Assembly (NCBI GenBank): GCA_902621855.1
Contig: CACNNQ010000001.1
Location: 310,001-374,000 of the forward strand
Length of the DNA stretch: 64,000 bases
From: an uncultured Alphaproteobacteria bacterium
Lineage (GTDB): Bacteria > Pseudomonadota > Alphaproteobacteria > HIMB59 > GCA-002718135
Reading direction: 5' to 3'
This document shows positions 17,911 through 26,699 of the stretch, piece after piece. Numbering within the stretch: position 1 is the stretch's first letter; every line of letters begins with the position of its first letter. The translations under genes were made by a program, and so were the position numbers. The notes below the pieces were generated by a model that was given only the letters and a program-made list of their open reading frames with translations, had not been told where the DNA came from and did no database searches.

Positions 17911-18453
17911 ATGGATGATGTTCAAAAAAAAATGGATAATGCTTTAGTGCATTTTGAAAAAGAATTAAACACACTAAGAACGTCAAGGGCAAGCCCAAAT
18001 ATGTTGGATAATGTCACTGTTGATGCTTATGGTTCTAAAACTCCGCTCAACCAACTAGGGAATATATCAATTCCTGATCCAAATACAATTACAATACAAA
18101 TATGGGATAGTAGTTTAGTTAAACAGATTGAAAATGCTATTACTGAGTCAAACCTAGGTATAAATCCTCAAACAGATGGGCAAATGATAAGGTTACCCAT
18201 TCCAAAATTAAGTGAAGAGAGAAGAAAAGAACTTACTAAAGTAGCATCTGAGTATGCAGAAAATTCAAAAATATCCATACGAAATATCAGAAGAGACTCT
18301 ATTGAATTTAACAAGAAAGAGAAAAAAGAATTAAACTTATCTGAAGATGATCTTAAAAAAACAATTAATGATATTCAAAAAATAACTGATGAAAAAATTT
18401 CACAAATAGAAAAAATTTTAGAACAAAAAAAAATTGATATTTTGAAAGTATAA
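17911..18453 (+). CDS. frr: Ribosome-recycling factor
   Basis: RRF acts with EF-G to split post-termination ribosomes. The 180-residue protein matches the usual 185. LNTLRTSRASPNMLDNVTVD at about residues 19-38 is the first signature, GSKTPLNQLGNISIPDP begins domain II, and LPIPKLSEERRKELTKVASE at about 92-111 is the return helix of domain I. A charged coiled helix ends the protein. The gene starts 2 bases after pyrH and shares its transcript. No missing elements. Confidence 0.97.
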   Translation: MDDVQKKMDNALVHFEKELNTLRTSRASPNMLDNVTVDAYGSKTPLNQLGNISIPDPNTITIQIWDSSLVKQIENAITESNLGINPQTDGQMIRLPIPKLSEERRKELTKVASEYAENSKISIRNIRRDSIEFNKKEKKELNLSEDDLKKTINDIQKITDEKISQIEKILEQKKIDILKV

Positions 18454-18455
18454 GT

Positions 18456-19142
18456 TTGAATCAAAATTCTCTTAACCATATCGCATTTATTTTAGATGGA
18501 AACAAGAGATGGGCAAAAAAAAATAATGTAAATCAAATTCAAGGTTATAATAAAGGTTTTGAGAACATTAAAACAATAATTAATTATTCTTTAAAAAATA
18601 AAATTAAATATTTAACTTTATTTGCATTATCTTCTGAAAATTTTGATAGACCCTCAGTAAAGATTTTATATGATATAATTTATACAAAATTTAGTATATT
18701 AATAGATGATCTAATAAAATCAAAAAAAGTAAAAGTTAAAATTTTTGGTTCACGTGAAAATCTTCCTGAGAAAATTATAAAGATATTTAATCAAGCTGAA
18801 GAATTATCTTTGAATAATAATGCATTAAATTTAAATATTGCATTTAATTATGGTTTTAAAAATGAAATAAAAGAGGTACTAAAAAAATTTAAAGAAAATA
18901 TAGATAATATAAATTTAAACAAAAATTCAGAAATTAATAATTTATTTTATTTAGGCGATTTAAACGATCCTGACATTTTAATTAGAACAGGAGGCCATAA
19001 AAGATTAAGTAATTTTATTATGTTTAATTTAACCTACACAGAACTATTCTTTACCGAAACTCTTTGGCCAGAATTTAATATCAATGAATTAGAAACAATA
19101 ATTAACCAGTACTCAAAAATAGAAAGAAAATATGGATTATAA
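18456..19142 (+). CDS. uppS: Undecaprenyl-diphosphate synthase (cis-prenyltransferase)
   Basis: UppS condenses isopentenyl diphosphate onto farnesyl diphosphate to make the C55 lipid carrier for peptidoglycan and LPS. The catalytic motif HIAFILDGNKRWA is at residues 8-20 with the active Asp, the FALSSENFDRP motif is at about 65-75, and DILIRTGGHKRLSNFI at about 169-184 is the conserved third region with the Arg pair; the usual Ser after GG is replaced by His here (GGHKR versus GGE/SxR). Start is TTG, 2 bases after the frr stop; no ATG precedes the motif. Length 228 residues is near normal. Confidence 0.95.
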   Translation: MNQNSLNHIAFILDGNKRWAKKNNVNQIQGYNKGFENIKTIINYSLKNKIKYLTLFALSSENFDRPSVKILYDIIYTKFSILIDDLIKSKKVKVKIFGSRENLPEKIIKIFNQAEELSLNNNALNLNIAFNYGFKNEIKEVLKKFKENIDNINLNKNSEINNLFYLGDLNDPDILIRTGGHKRLSNFIMFNLTYTELFFTETLWPEFNINELETIINQYSKIERKYGL

Positions 19143-19755
19143 AAATTTTACTATTAGAATGTTAGTCTCATTAATATTTCTTACTTTTTACCTTTTACTA
19201 ATTCTAACAAACTTTAAACTCATTTTTTTTTTAATAATAGCCATTTATTTTTTAGTTATTATGGAGGTAATTATTTACTTTAAAAATAAAAAACTTCTAA
19301 TTTTAGTTTATTTAATTTTATCTTTTATTTCAATATTCAATATTCAATTCGAAAATAATTATTTTTTTTATTTTAATTTAATGATATTTATAATAATAAC
19401 TTTTGATATCTTTTCATATATTGTGGGCGCTAATATAGGGAAAATAAAAATACTAAAATATATTAGCCCTAATAAAACATTAGAGGGTTTCATTGGCGGT
19501 ACTTTAATTTCATTTTCTACGAGCTTTGTATTGTTAATTATATTTGATAAAAATATTAATTTATTTAGTATTTTCTTTATTATAATAATAATTTTATCTA
19601 GTTTTATAGGTGATGTTATAGAGTCATATTTTAAAAGGACAAATAATATAAAAAATTCAAGTAATTTTCTTCCTGGACATGGTGGCTTCTTTGATAGATT
19701 TGATAGTTTTATTTTTGCAATAGTTATATACTCTTTAATGTATAAATTAATATGA
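19132..19755 (+). CDS. cdsA: Phosphatidate cytidylyltransferase, short form
   Basis: CdsA makes CDP-diacylglycerol from phosphatidate and CTP at the inner membrane. The 207-residue protein is about 60 residues shorter than E. coli CdsA because the first membrane hairpins are condensed. The catalytic region is complete: SPNKTLEGFIGG at about residue 111 and the family signature GDVIESYFKRTNNIKNSSNF with GHGGFFDRFDS at about 158-191, including both metal-binding Asp. Start ATG lies inside uppS with an 11-base overlap. The very high T content reflects its Phe/Ile/Leu-rich helices. Confidence 0.93.
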   Translation: MDYKNFTIRMLVSLIFLTFYLLLILTNFKLIFFLIIAIYFLVIMEVIIYFKNKKLLILVYLILSFISIFNIQFENNYFFYFNLMIFIIITFDIFSYIVGANIGKIKILKYISPNKTLEGFIGGTLISFSTSFVLLIIFDKNINLFSIFFIIIIILSSFIGDVIESYFKRTNNIKNSSNFLPGHGGFFDRFDSFIFAIVIYSLMYKLI

Positions 19756-20894
19756 TTATTAATATTTATGGAAGTACAGGTGAGATTGGGAAAAAAACTC
19801 TAACAATCATTAAAAAATTCTTTCCTAAAATAAAAGTAAATTTATTGTGTGCAAATAGCAATCTTAAGGTTTTAAAAAAACAGATAGATATATTTAAACC
19901 TAAGTACGCCTTTTTAAGTGATAACAATGCATCAAACAAACTTAAATCTACTTTAAGGTCAAATACAAAAGTACTATCCTTTGAACAGCTTTGTTATTAT
20001 TTAAGTAATTCAAAATCTGATTTTTCTATTCTGGCAATATCTGGATATAAATCATTATATTATCTAGATTATATAATAAAAAATACGCATAATTTAGGAT
20101 TAGTAAATAAAGAAGCTATTGTTTCAGCTGGACATATATTTCAAAAAAAAAAATATTTTAAAAAAACTAAAATTTTTCCAATTGATTCTGAACATTTTTC
20201 ATTATTTGAATCATTTAAATTCAATAATAATGAAAATAATTTTAAAAAAATAGTCCTTACAGCATCAGGTGGCCCTTTCTATAATAAAAAATTTAAAAGT
20301 CTTGAAAAAATTTCCTTTAGTGAAGCGATTAAACACCCAAAATGGAAGATGGGATACAAAAATAGTATCGACTCAGCTACTTTAGTAAACAAATGTCTAG
20401 AAGTAGTAGAAGCCCATTATTTATTCGGAGTTCCATTTGAAAAAATAGATATTATTATTCATCCTCAAGCTTTAGTTCATTCAATTATAACTAAGGAAAA
20501 TTTTGTTTCAAATTTCAATCTATTTAAAAATGATATGTCTATACCAATTTTAAATTTTTTATTGCAATCAAAATTTAAATTAAAAAAAAATAATAACAAT
20601 CTTTTTTTTAAAACAAATTTACAATTAGATTTTTATAAAGTTCAAAATCAAGTTTTCCCTATTTATAATTTTTTTAAAAATATGAATAAAAAAAATCCAG
20701 CTAACTTGATTAAATTTAATACTGGTAATGAGTTAGCTGTGAATATGTTTAAAGATAATTTAATAAAATATACGGATATTATTGAAATAATTAAAAAAGT
20801 TGTTTCAATAGAATTGAATTCTCCGTTAAACAATATTAAGGATATTATAAATTACCATGAAAAAATTGAAAAAAAATCTAAATTTTTATTTTAA
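19752..20894 (+). CDS. dxr: 1-deoxy-D-xylulose 5-phosphate reductoisomerase
   Basis: Dxr makes 2-C-methyl-D-erythritol 4-phosphate, the first committed MEP pathway step. NADPH-binding GSTGEIGKKTL is at residues 5-15, LVNKEAIVSAG at about 117 and PIDSEHFSLFES at about 143 hold metal-binding Asp/Glu, SGGPFYN at about 174, and MGYKNSIDSATLVNKCLEVVEAHYLF at about 199 is the catalytic region, quoted here in part. It overlaps cdsA by 4 bases and bamA by 38. An A11 run at 20143-20153 sits in the coding region. The rseP gene normally found between dxr and bamA is absent. Confidence 0.96.
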   Translation: MIINIYGSTGEIGKKTLTIIKKFFPKIKVNLLCANSNLKVLKKQIDIFKPKYAFLSDNNASNKLKSTLRSNTKVLSFEQLCYYLSNSKSDFSILAISGYKSLYYLDYIIKNTHNLGLVNKEAIVSAGHIFQKKKYFKKTKIFPIDSEHFSLFESFKFNNNENNFKKIVLTASGGPFYNKKFKSLEKISFSEAIKHPKWKMGYKNSIDSATLVNKCLEVVEAHYLFGVPFEKIDIIIHPQALVHSIITKENFVSNFNLFKNDMSIPILNFLLQSKFKLKKNNNNLFFKTNLQLDFYKVQNQVFPIYNFFKNMNKKNPANLIKFNTGNELAVNMFKDNLIKYTDIIEIIKKVVSIELNSPLNNIKDIINYHEKIEKKSKFLF

Positions 20895-23121
20895 AACTAT
20901 ATTTTTTATTTTTTTATTTAATAATAATCTCGCATTTGCCCAAAATATATTAATTGAAATTAATGGAAATAAATTTACTGATAAAGAAGTAATCATTTCC
21001 TTAATTCAAGATCAACCAACGTCTTTGTCCCAAGAATATGCAGATTATTTGTTAAAAACGCTAAACAACTCTTTAATGTTTGAAAATGTTACAATTAAAA
21101 TTGATGAAGAGAAATACATTATAGATATAAAAGAATTCCCCAATATTGATAATATTTTTTTTCGCAATAACGAAAGATTTGATGATGAGGAACTTCTGGA
21201 TGTTTCTAAAGAGTTAAACTTAATCAATTTAAATCCAAATAATATTAATATGTTTATTAGTGAATTAGCTAAAGTTTATGAATCTTTTGGTTATAATAAT
21301 ATTGATATAAATTATTCTAAAAAAATATTTAAAGATACTAATACTGCAGATATTTATTTTGAAATAAATGAAGGCGATATTACTAAAATCAAAAATATTT
21401 TTTTTGAAGGAAATAAATCTGTTGATAGTGAAATATTAAAATCTTTAATCAAATCAAAGACAAAATCACTAATAAATATTCTTGCCAACAATAATTATAA
21501 AAAATTTGTTGTTATTGATGATACACGTAAAATCCAAAACTATTATAATAATAATGGTTTTAAAGATGCAAAAATAGATTTTTTAATTGAATATTTAGAA
21601 TCAAATAAAGTAAATATTTATTTTAATATTGATGAAGGCAAATCATATTCAATTAATGCAGTTAATCTTATAGACAAAAGCAATTTATTGAATTCACAAC
21701 AAATATCTAAATCACAAGATATAATATCAAATTTTATAAATAAAAATAAAATTTACTCTTTAGATAGAATTAATAAAATTTCTGAAGAAATCTCTGAATT
21801 GATAATTAGTGAAGGAATTGAGTTTTTTGAAATTGAAATTACAGAAAATACAAATAATGAATTGATAAACTTTGATCTAAATATTTTACCAGTACAACCA
21901 AAATATACTTATCAAATCAACATATATGGTAATACAAGAACATTTGACAATGTAATTAGAAGAGAATTAGAAATTTCAGAAGGAGATGCTGTTTATAAAT
22001 CACACATAAAAAGATTACAAAAAAAAATTAGATCCTTAAGGCTTTTTGAGTCAGTTGAAATTAAAGAAAAAAAAATTGATAATAATCTTGTTAATATAGA
22101 AATTTATGTTGAAGAAAAACAAACTGGTACAGTTAATGCTGGGTTTTCATTTGGATCATTAGATGGAGCTGGGGTAGTTCTTGGTTTAAATGAAAGAAAT
22201 TTTTATGGTACTGGAAGATCACTAACAGCATTGTTGAACACGACGCAGAATAAGACACAATTTACTTTTGAAACAACTGATCGATTAGCTTTGGATGAAC
22301 CAGTAAATCTTACTTACAGATCAAGTTTTAAACAAGAAGATTTTAGTACTTCAAAATCTTATAAGCTTGATACTTTTTTTACTGGAGTTGGTATATCTTA
22401 TAAAATTAATCCAAAATTAAAACATAGTGTTGATATAGATTATCTTATAAAAAATTATAAAATATCCGACTTCTCTTCTGTTTCCCCAATTATAGGAAGA
22501 TCTTCAGGAGAAAATATAAGTTTTGTTTTAGTAAATAATATTTCTTTCAATACTCTAAATTCAATTCTTATACCTAAAAATGGAAATTTTTTAAATTACT
22601 TAAATTATATAGAAACTCCTTCAAGCTCAAATAATGGTTTATTTAAAAATTTACTTACTTATAAAACTTATAAAAAGGTTAATAAAAATATATATTCTTT
22701 TCAATCTAAACTTGGAAATATAATATCACTTAGTGATGATGACGTATTAACCGATAACAAATTTTCACTTGGAGGTAGATGGCTTAGAGGATTCGATAAT
22801 TTTGGTGCAGGACCAAGAAATTCAAGATCTTCATACGTTGGAGGTAACAATATTATAGCAATGAAATTTGATTATTCTAGAGAGTTAAGTACTAACTCAG
22901 ATTTTCCTTTCTATTTTAACTTATTTAATGATTATGGAATAGTTTGGGATAATAAAACAACACCTACATATAATGATAATAATATAAGATCATCTTATGG
23001 TTTTGGTTTGAAATATTATTCTGCAATTGGACCAATAGGCTTCTCTTGGGGATTCCCAATTCAAGATGAAAGTTATGACATAAAAAGAATGTTTTTATTC
23101 TCAATTGGAAATATAGATTGA
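20857..23121 (+). CDS. bamA: Outer membrane protein assembly factor BamA
   Basis: BamA inserts beta-barrel proteins into the outer membrane. A signal peptide of about 28 residues ends at AFA-QN. Five POTRA repeats of about 80 residues each follow (to about residue 425), then the Omp85 barrel. Barrel landmarks include GVVLGLNERNFYGTGRSL at about 440, FSLGGRWLRGFDNFG at about 636 (the VRGF-like loop motif, here LRGF) and IGPIGFSWGFPI near the end. The last residues are FLFSIGNID, so the terminal aromatic residue of a usual beta-signal is missing. The start lies inside dxr with a 38-base overlap; it begins MKKLKK, a good signal-peptide start. Confidence 0.96.
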   Translation: MKKLKKNLNFYFKTIFFIFLFNNNLAFAQNILIEINGNKFTDKEVIISLIQDQPTSLSQEYADYLLKTLNNSLMFENVTIKIDEEKYIIDIKEFPNIDNIFFRNNERFDDEELLDVSKELNLINLNPNNINMFISELAKVYESFGYNNIDINYSKKIFKDTNTADIYFEINEGDITKIKNIFFEGNKSVDSEILKSLIKSKTKSLINILANNNYKKFVVIDDTRKIQNYYNNNGFKDAKIDFLIEYLESNKVNIYFNIDEGKSYSINAVNLIDKSNLLNSQQISKSQDIISNFINKNKIYSLDRINKISEEISELIISEGIEFFEIEITENTNNELINFDLNILPVQPKYTYQINIYGNTRTFDNVIRRELEISEGDAVYKSHIKRLQKKIRSLRLFESVEIKEKKIDNNLVNIEIYVEEKQTGTVNAGFSFGSLDGAGVVLGLNERNFYGTGRSLTALLNTTQNKTQFTFETTDRLALDEPVNLTYRSSFKQEDFSTSKSYKLDTFFTGVGISYKINPKLKHSVDIDYLIKNYKISDFSSVSPIIGRSSGENISFVLVNNISFNTLNSILIPKNGNFLNYLNYIETPSSSNNGLFKNLLTYKTYKKVNKNIYSFQSKLGNIISLSDDDVLTDNKFSLGGRWLRGFDNFGAGPRNSRSSYVGGNNIIAMKFDYSRELSTNSDFPFYFNLFNDYGIVWDNKTTPTYNDNNIRSSYGFGLKYYSAIGPIGFSWGFPIQDESYDIKRMFLFSIGNID

Positions 23122-23648
23122 TTAAATTTTTATCATCAATTTTTATTATTTTTAGTATTTCTCAAAAAATATCTGCAGCAAGTATTGCAGTTGTGGATAT
23201 TGAGGTATTGATAGATAATAATTTGCAGTATCAAAATACTATTAAAGAGTTAGAGAACGAGCAAAAACAATATTCAAGTATTTTAAATTCAAGAGAATTA
23301 CAACTTGAAAAACTACTTCAAAATATTAATGAATCAAAAATATTATTAAATAGTAATGAAATAGATAAATTAATTAATGAATATAATAATGAATATAATT
23401 TATTTTCTCTGGAAGTAGAACGTTTTAATTCTCATTATAAGGAGCAAATATTCTTAATAAGAAAGAAAATCTTAGAAGAAATAATTGTTTTAGTTGAAAA
23501 TTATGCTAATAGAAATAAAATTGAAATTGTGCTTGATACTAACAATTATATTATAGCATCTAATGAATTAAATATAACAGATGTAATTCAAAAAAATTTA
23601 AATGAAATAAACTTTATTTTTGAAATAAATGATTTTGAAACAGATTAG
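23118..23648 (+). CDS. skp: OmpH/Skp-like periplasmic chaperone
   Basis: Skp-like proteins hold unfolded outer-membrane proteins in the periplasm. The 176-residue protein starts with TTG overlapping the bamA stop by 4 bases, has a signal peptide ending near KISAAS at about residue 21, then the family's first strand ASIAVVDIEVLID and a long charged coiled coil at about 38-130, followed by the closing strands with IEIVLDTNNYIIAS at about 137. Sequence identity in this family is low, so the call rests on architecture and on the bamA-skp-lpxD position. Confidence 0.85.
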   Translation: MIKFLSSIFIIFSISQKISAASIAVVDIEVLIDNNLQYQNTIKELENEQKQYSSILNSRELQLEKLLQNINESKILLNSNEIDKLINEYNNEYNLFSLEVERFNSHYKEQIFLIRKKILEEIIVLVENYANRNKIEIVLDTNNYIIASNELNITDVIQKNLNEINFIFEINDFETD

Positions 23649-24615
23649 TTTTTTAGAAATTAGAAAAAAGTTAGAGACTCACTCGGTTGAGATTACTTCA
23701 TCTATTAATGACCAAACAATTTTTAATGGAATAAATTCAATTAGCAATGCAAATGAAAATGAAATTTCTTTTTTTTCTAATATAAAATATTTAGACCTTT
23801 TAAAGAATTTTAAAGGTAAGGCATGTATTATTAAAAAAAATTATATCAAATATTTACCAAAGAGTTGTCAGACTATTGTAGTTAATGAACCATATTTAGC
23901 ATTTGCTTATATAATTGAATTATTCAATAATAGAGAAAAATCTTCAAATGGTATTATTTCACAAGATGCCATTATATCAAAAGAAACAAAAATTGGTTTT
24001 AATGTTCAAATTGATCCTTATGTAAATCTTTTAGATAAAACAGAGATTAGTGACAATGTCATTATTAAGTCAAATTCTGTTATAGGGCCAAATGTATCTA
24101 TAGGATCAAATACTTTTATAGACAGCAATGTTTCTATAAAAAATGCTATAATTAGAGATAATTGTTTAGTAAAATCTGGTGCTAGAATAGGTAGTGCTGG
24201 TTTTGGTTTTGATGAAAAATCTAAAAAAAAAATACAACATATTGGTAATGTATTAATTGAAAAAAATTGTACTATTGGTTCAAATACAACAATTGATCGA
24301 GCTGTATTTGAAAGTACCTCTATCGGCGAATATTCTCAAATAGACAATCTTGTGCAAATAGCTCATAATGTTAACATCGGGAAACACGCAATCATTGCTG
24401 CTCAAGTAGGAATTGCAGGTAGTGCAAATATTGGTGATTATGTCAAAATTGGAGGTCAAGCTGGTATTTCTGGGCACTTATTTATTGGTAATAATGTTAC
24501 AATTGCTGGGAAAAGTGGAGTAACAAAAAATATATCTGATAATAAAGTTGTCGCTGGTTTTCCTGCAAAAGATATTAATAATTGGAAAAGAGAAATAATT
24601 AAGAACAAAAAATGA
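23629..24615 (+). CDS. lpxD: UDP-3-O-(3-hydroxyacyl)glucosamine N-acyltransferase
   Basis: LpxD adds the second hydroxyacyl chain in lipid A synthesis. The 328-residue protein has an N-terminal uridine-binding domain (to about residue 105) and a left-handed beta-helix of hexapeptide repeats at about 108-310. The catalytic His lies in QIAHNVNIGKHAII at about 242-255, and GSAGFGFDE at about 187 is the family substrate loop. The ATG at 23629 lies within skp with a 20-base overlap; a TTG at 23635 is an alternative. It overlaps fabZ by 4 bases. Confidence 0.96.
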   Translation: MILKQISFLEIRKKLETHSVEITSSINDQTIFNGINSISNANENEISFFSNIKYLDLLKNFKGKACIIKKNYIKYLPKSCQTIVVNEPYLAFAYIIELFNNREKSSNGIISQDAIISKETKIGFNVQIDPYVNLLDKTEISDNVIIKSNSVIGPNVSIGSNTFIDSNVSIKNAIIRDNCLVKSGARIGSAGFGFDEKSKKKIQHIGNVLIEKNCTIGSNTTIDRAVFESTSIGEYSQIDNLVQIAHNVNIGKHAIIAAQVGIAGSANIGDYVKIGGQAGISGHLFIGNNVTIAGKSGVTKNISDNKVVAGFPAKDINNWKREIIKNKK

Positions 24616-25046
24616 TATTTTTTAAAAATGATATTGAAAAATTAATACCTCACAGAGCGCCTTTTTTATTTTTAGATGAATGTGAAATTATTATACCTGG
24701 TGAACATGGTATTTCAAAAAAAACATTTAAAGAAGATGAGTATTTTTTTCAAGGTCATTTTCCTAATAATCCAATAGTTCCAGGAGTAATAATTGTTGAG
24801 GCTATGGCTCAAACTGCTGGAGTTGTAGTTTCTTACAAGCTCAGAGATTATAAAGATAAATCTGTATTATTCATGAGTGTAAATAAAGCTAAATTTAGAA
24901 AACCTATATTGCCAAATGATCAAGTCTCTTTTGAGGTAAAGATACAAAATAAAGTAAAAGATGTTTATAAGTTTAGTGGAACTTGTTTAAAAGATAATGT
25001 CAAAGTAAGTGAATCTGAGTTTTCTGCAATGATTACCTATAAGTAA
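24612..25046 (+). CDS. fabZ: 3-hydroxyacyl-ACP dehydratase
   Basis: FabZ removes water from 3-hydroxyacyl-ACP in fatty acid elongation and competes with LpxA/LpxD for the same substrate, which explains the shared operon. The hot-dog fold shows LIPHRAPFLFLDE near residue 11, and the active site HFPNNPIVPGVIIVEAMAQ at about 50-68 includes the catalytic His and Glu. A late VSFEVKIQNKVKDVYKFSG strand completes the fold. Length 144 residues is typical. Its start overlaps lpxD by 4 bases; a 62-base gap follows before lpxA. Confidence 0.97.
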   Translation: MIFFKNDIEKLIPHRAPFLFLDECEIIIPGEHGISKKTFKEDEYFFQGHFPNNPIVPGVIIVEAMAQTAGVVVSYKLRDYKDKSVLFMSVNKAKFRKPILPNDQVSFEVKIQNKVKDVYKFSGTCLKDNVKVSESEFSAMITYK

Positions 25047-25078
25047 TAATTTGAAATAATTTAATTATTTATTTTTTA

Positions 25079-25084
25079 TATAAT
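25079..25084 (+). promoter_or_regulatory. Candidate -10 element before lpxA
   Basis: TATAAT at 25079-25084 lies in the 62-base fabZ-lpxA gap, 25 bases before the lpxA GTG. No good -35 is seen at 16-18 bases; TTGAAA at 25051 is 22 bases away. The region is almost pure A+T, so a chance match is quite possible. Confidence 0.25.
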
Positions 25085-25108
25085 TTGCTTATTAGTTTTT
25101 AGGTCATT

Positions 25109-25894
25109 GTGTTTCATAAATCATCTATAATTTCTGATAGAGCAGTAATTGATAAAAGCACTTATATAGGTCCTTTTTGTGTAATAGGAGATGATGTAAA
25201 AATTGGAAAAAACAATAAATTAATTTCACATGTATCTATTATTGGTAATACTATAATTCAAGATAATAATATTTTTTTTCCATTTTCTTCAATCGGTTCT
25301 GAACCTCAAGATTTAAAATATGATAATGAAAAATCTTTTTTAAAGATCGGTAGTAACAACAAATTTAGAGAAAATGTTACAGTTAATCCAGGTACTTCTG
25401 GCGGAGGTTTAAATACAATAATTCATGATAATTGTTTATTTATGGTAGGCTCACATATTGCACATGATTGTATTATTAAATCCAATGTCATTTTAGCTAA
25501 TAATGCTACATTAGCAGGACATGTTGAGATTGATAATAATGCAATTTTAGGAGGTAATTCAGCTATTCATCAATTTGTAAGAATAGGTAAACATGCAATG
25601 ATCGGCGGTATGAGCGGTGTTGAAAAAGATATCATTCCATATGGTTTGTATACTGGAATACGAGAAAATTTAAAAAGTTTAAATCTTATTGGTTTAAAAA
25701 GAAAAGGCCTAACGTCTAATACTATTAATGAAATTAAAAATCTCATAAATATTATTTTTGATAAAAACGATACAATTGAAAATAATATTAAGAATAATTT
25801 TACTGAAAGTTCTGATATATTAGAAATTAAGGAAGTAATTGAATTTCTGAACTCAAATTCAAAAAGAGGCATTACCACTTTTGAAAATGACTAA
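25109..25894 (+). CDS. lpxA: UDP-N-acetylglucosamine O-acyltransferase
   Basis: LpxA carries out the first acylation of lipid A synthesis. The 261-residue protein is a beta-helix of hexapeptide repeats (about 8-190) and a C-terminal helical domain. The catalytic His is in GSHIAHDCII at about residue 115, and HQFVRIGKHAMIGGMSGVEK at about 154-173 is the substrate-binding coil. Start is GTG at 25109; no upstream ATG is in frame within the gap. It overlaps lpxI by 8 bases. SEPQDLKY at about 68 is the family loop. Confidence 0.96.
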   Translation: MFHKSSIISDRAVIDKSTYIGPFCVIGDDVKIGKNNKLISHVSIIGNTIIQDNNIFFPFSSIGSEPQDLKYDNEKSFLKIGSNNKFRENVTVNPGTSGGGLNTIIHDNCLFMVGSHIAHDCIIKSNVILANNATLAGHVEIDNNAILGGNSAIHQFVRIGKHAMIGGMSGVEKDIIPYGLYTGIRENLKSLNLIGLKRKGLTSNTINEIKNLINIIFDKNDTIENNIKNNFTESSDILEIKEVIEFLNSNSKRGITTFEND

Positions 25895-26699
25895 AATAGG
25901 AATAATTGCTGGGGATGGTAATTTACCTCTTTATATTGGAAAATCATTATTGAGTAAAAATTATGATGTTACTTTCTTATCTTTAAATATTAAAAATAAT
26001 AAATTTTATAGAAACTATAATGTTGTAGATTTAGATATCTTATCAGTAAAAAAAATATTTAAAGTTTTAGATTCAAATAAAATAAAACATATAATATTTG
26101 CAGGAAGTATCAAAAGACCTGGTATTAAAGATTTAGGTTTTGATTTGCCGACATTGTTACTTGCTAAAAATCTTTTATTAGAAAAAAAAGGTGACAACAA
26201 TCTTTTAATGAGCTTGAAAAAATATTTTGAAACTAAGGGATATATTTTTTTTAACTGGACAAAATATTGTAAGGAATTATTTTCAACTGAAATAAATTTA
26301 ACAAAAATCAAGCCTTCTAAAAACGCAATTCTAAATTTAAAAAAAGCAAAATCAATATATCAACTTTATAAGAAATTAGATGTTGGTCAGGCTATGATAA
26401 TTCAAAATCAATTAGTGTTAGGGTTAGAAGCTATAGAAGGAACAGATGAATTGTTAAAAAGATGTAAAGAATATAAAAGAAAAGATGATAATGGTGTACT
26501 ATTTAAATTTTCAAAACAAAACCAAAGTAACTTAATTGATATTCCTTTAATTGGTTTAGATACAATTAAAAATTTAAAAATATATAATTATGAAGGTGTA
26601 TTTTTGCAAAAAAATAAGTGTTTAATTTTAGATAAGAAAAAAATTATTGATTATGCTAGTCAAAATAATTTATTCATCTCATCAGTCGAGTTAAATTGA
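25887..26699 (+). CDS. lpxI: UDP-2,3-diacylglucosamine pyrophosphatase LpxI
   Basis: LpxI hydrolyses UDP-2,3-diacylglucosamine to lipid X. It is the alternative to LpxH used by Alphaproteobacteria and lies between lpxA and lpxB, as expected. GIIAGDGNLPLYI at residues 4-16 is the N-terminal motif, AGSIKRPGIKDLGFD at about 72 follows, VGQAMIIQNQLVLGLEAIEG at about 165-184 is the core signature, and KFSKQNQ with IPLIGLDTI in the C-terminal half holds the catalytic region. I use ATG 25887, overlapping lpxA by 8 bases; a TTG two codons earlier is possible. Length 270 residues. Confidence 0.95.
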   Translation: MTKIGIIAGDGNLPLYIGKSLLSKNYDVTFLSLNIKNNKFYRNYNVVDLDILSVKKIFKVLDSNKIKHIIFAGSIKRPGIKDLGFDLPTLLLAKNLLLEKKGDNNLLMSLKKYFETKGYIFFNWTKYCKELFSTEINLTKIKPSKNAILNLKKAKSIYQLYKKLDVGQAMIIQNQLVLGLEAIEGTDELLKRCKEYKRKDDNGVLFKFSKQNQSNLIDIPLIGLDTIKNLKIYNYEGVFLQKNKCLILDKKKIIDYASQNNLFISSVELN

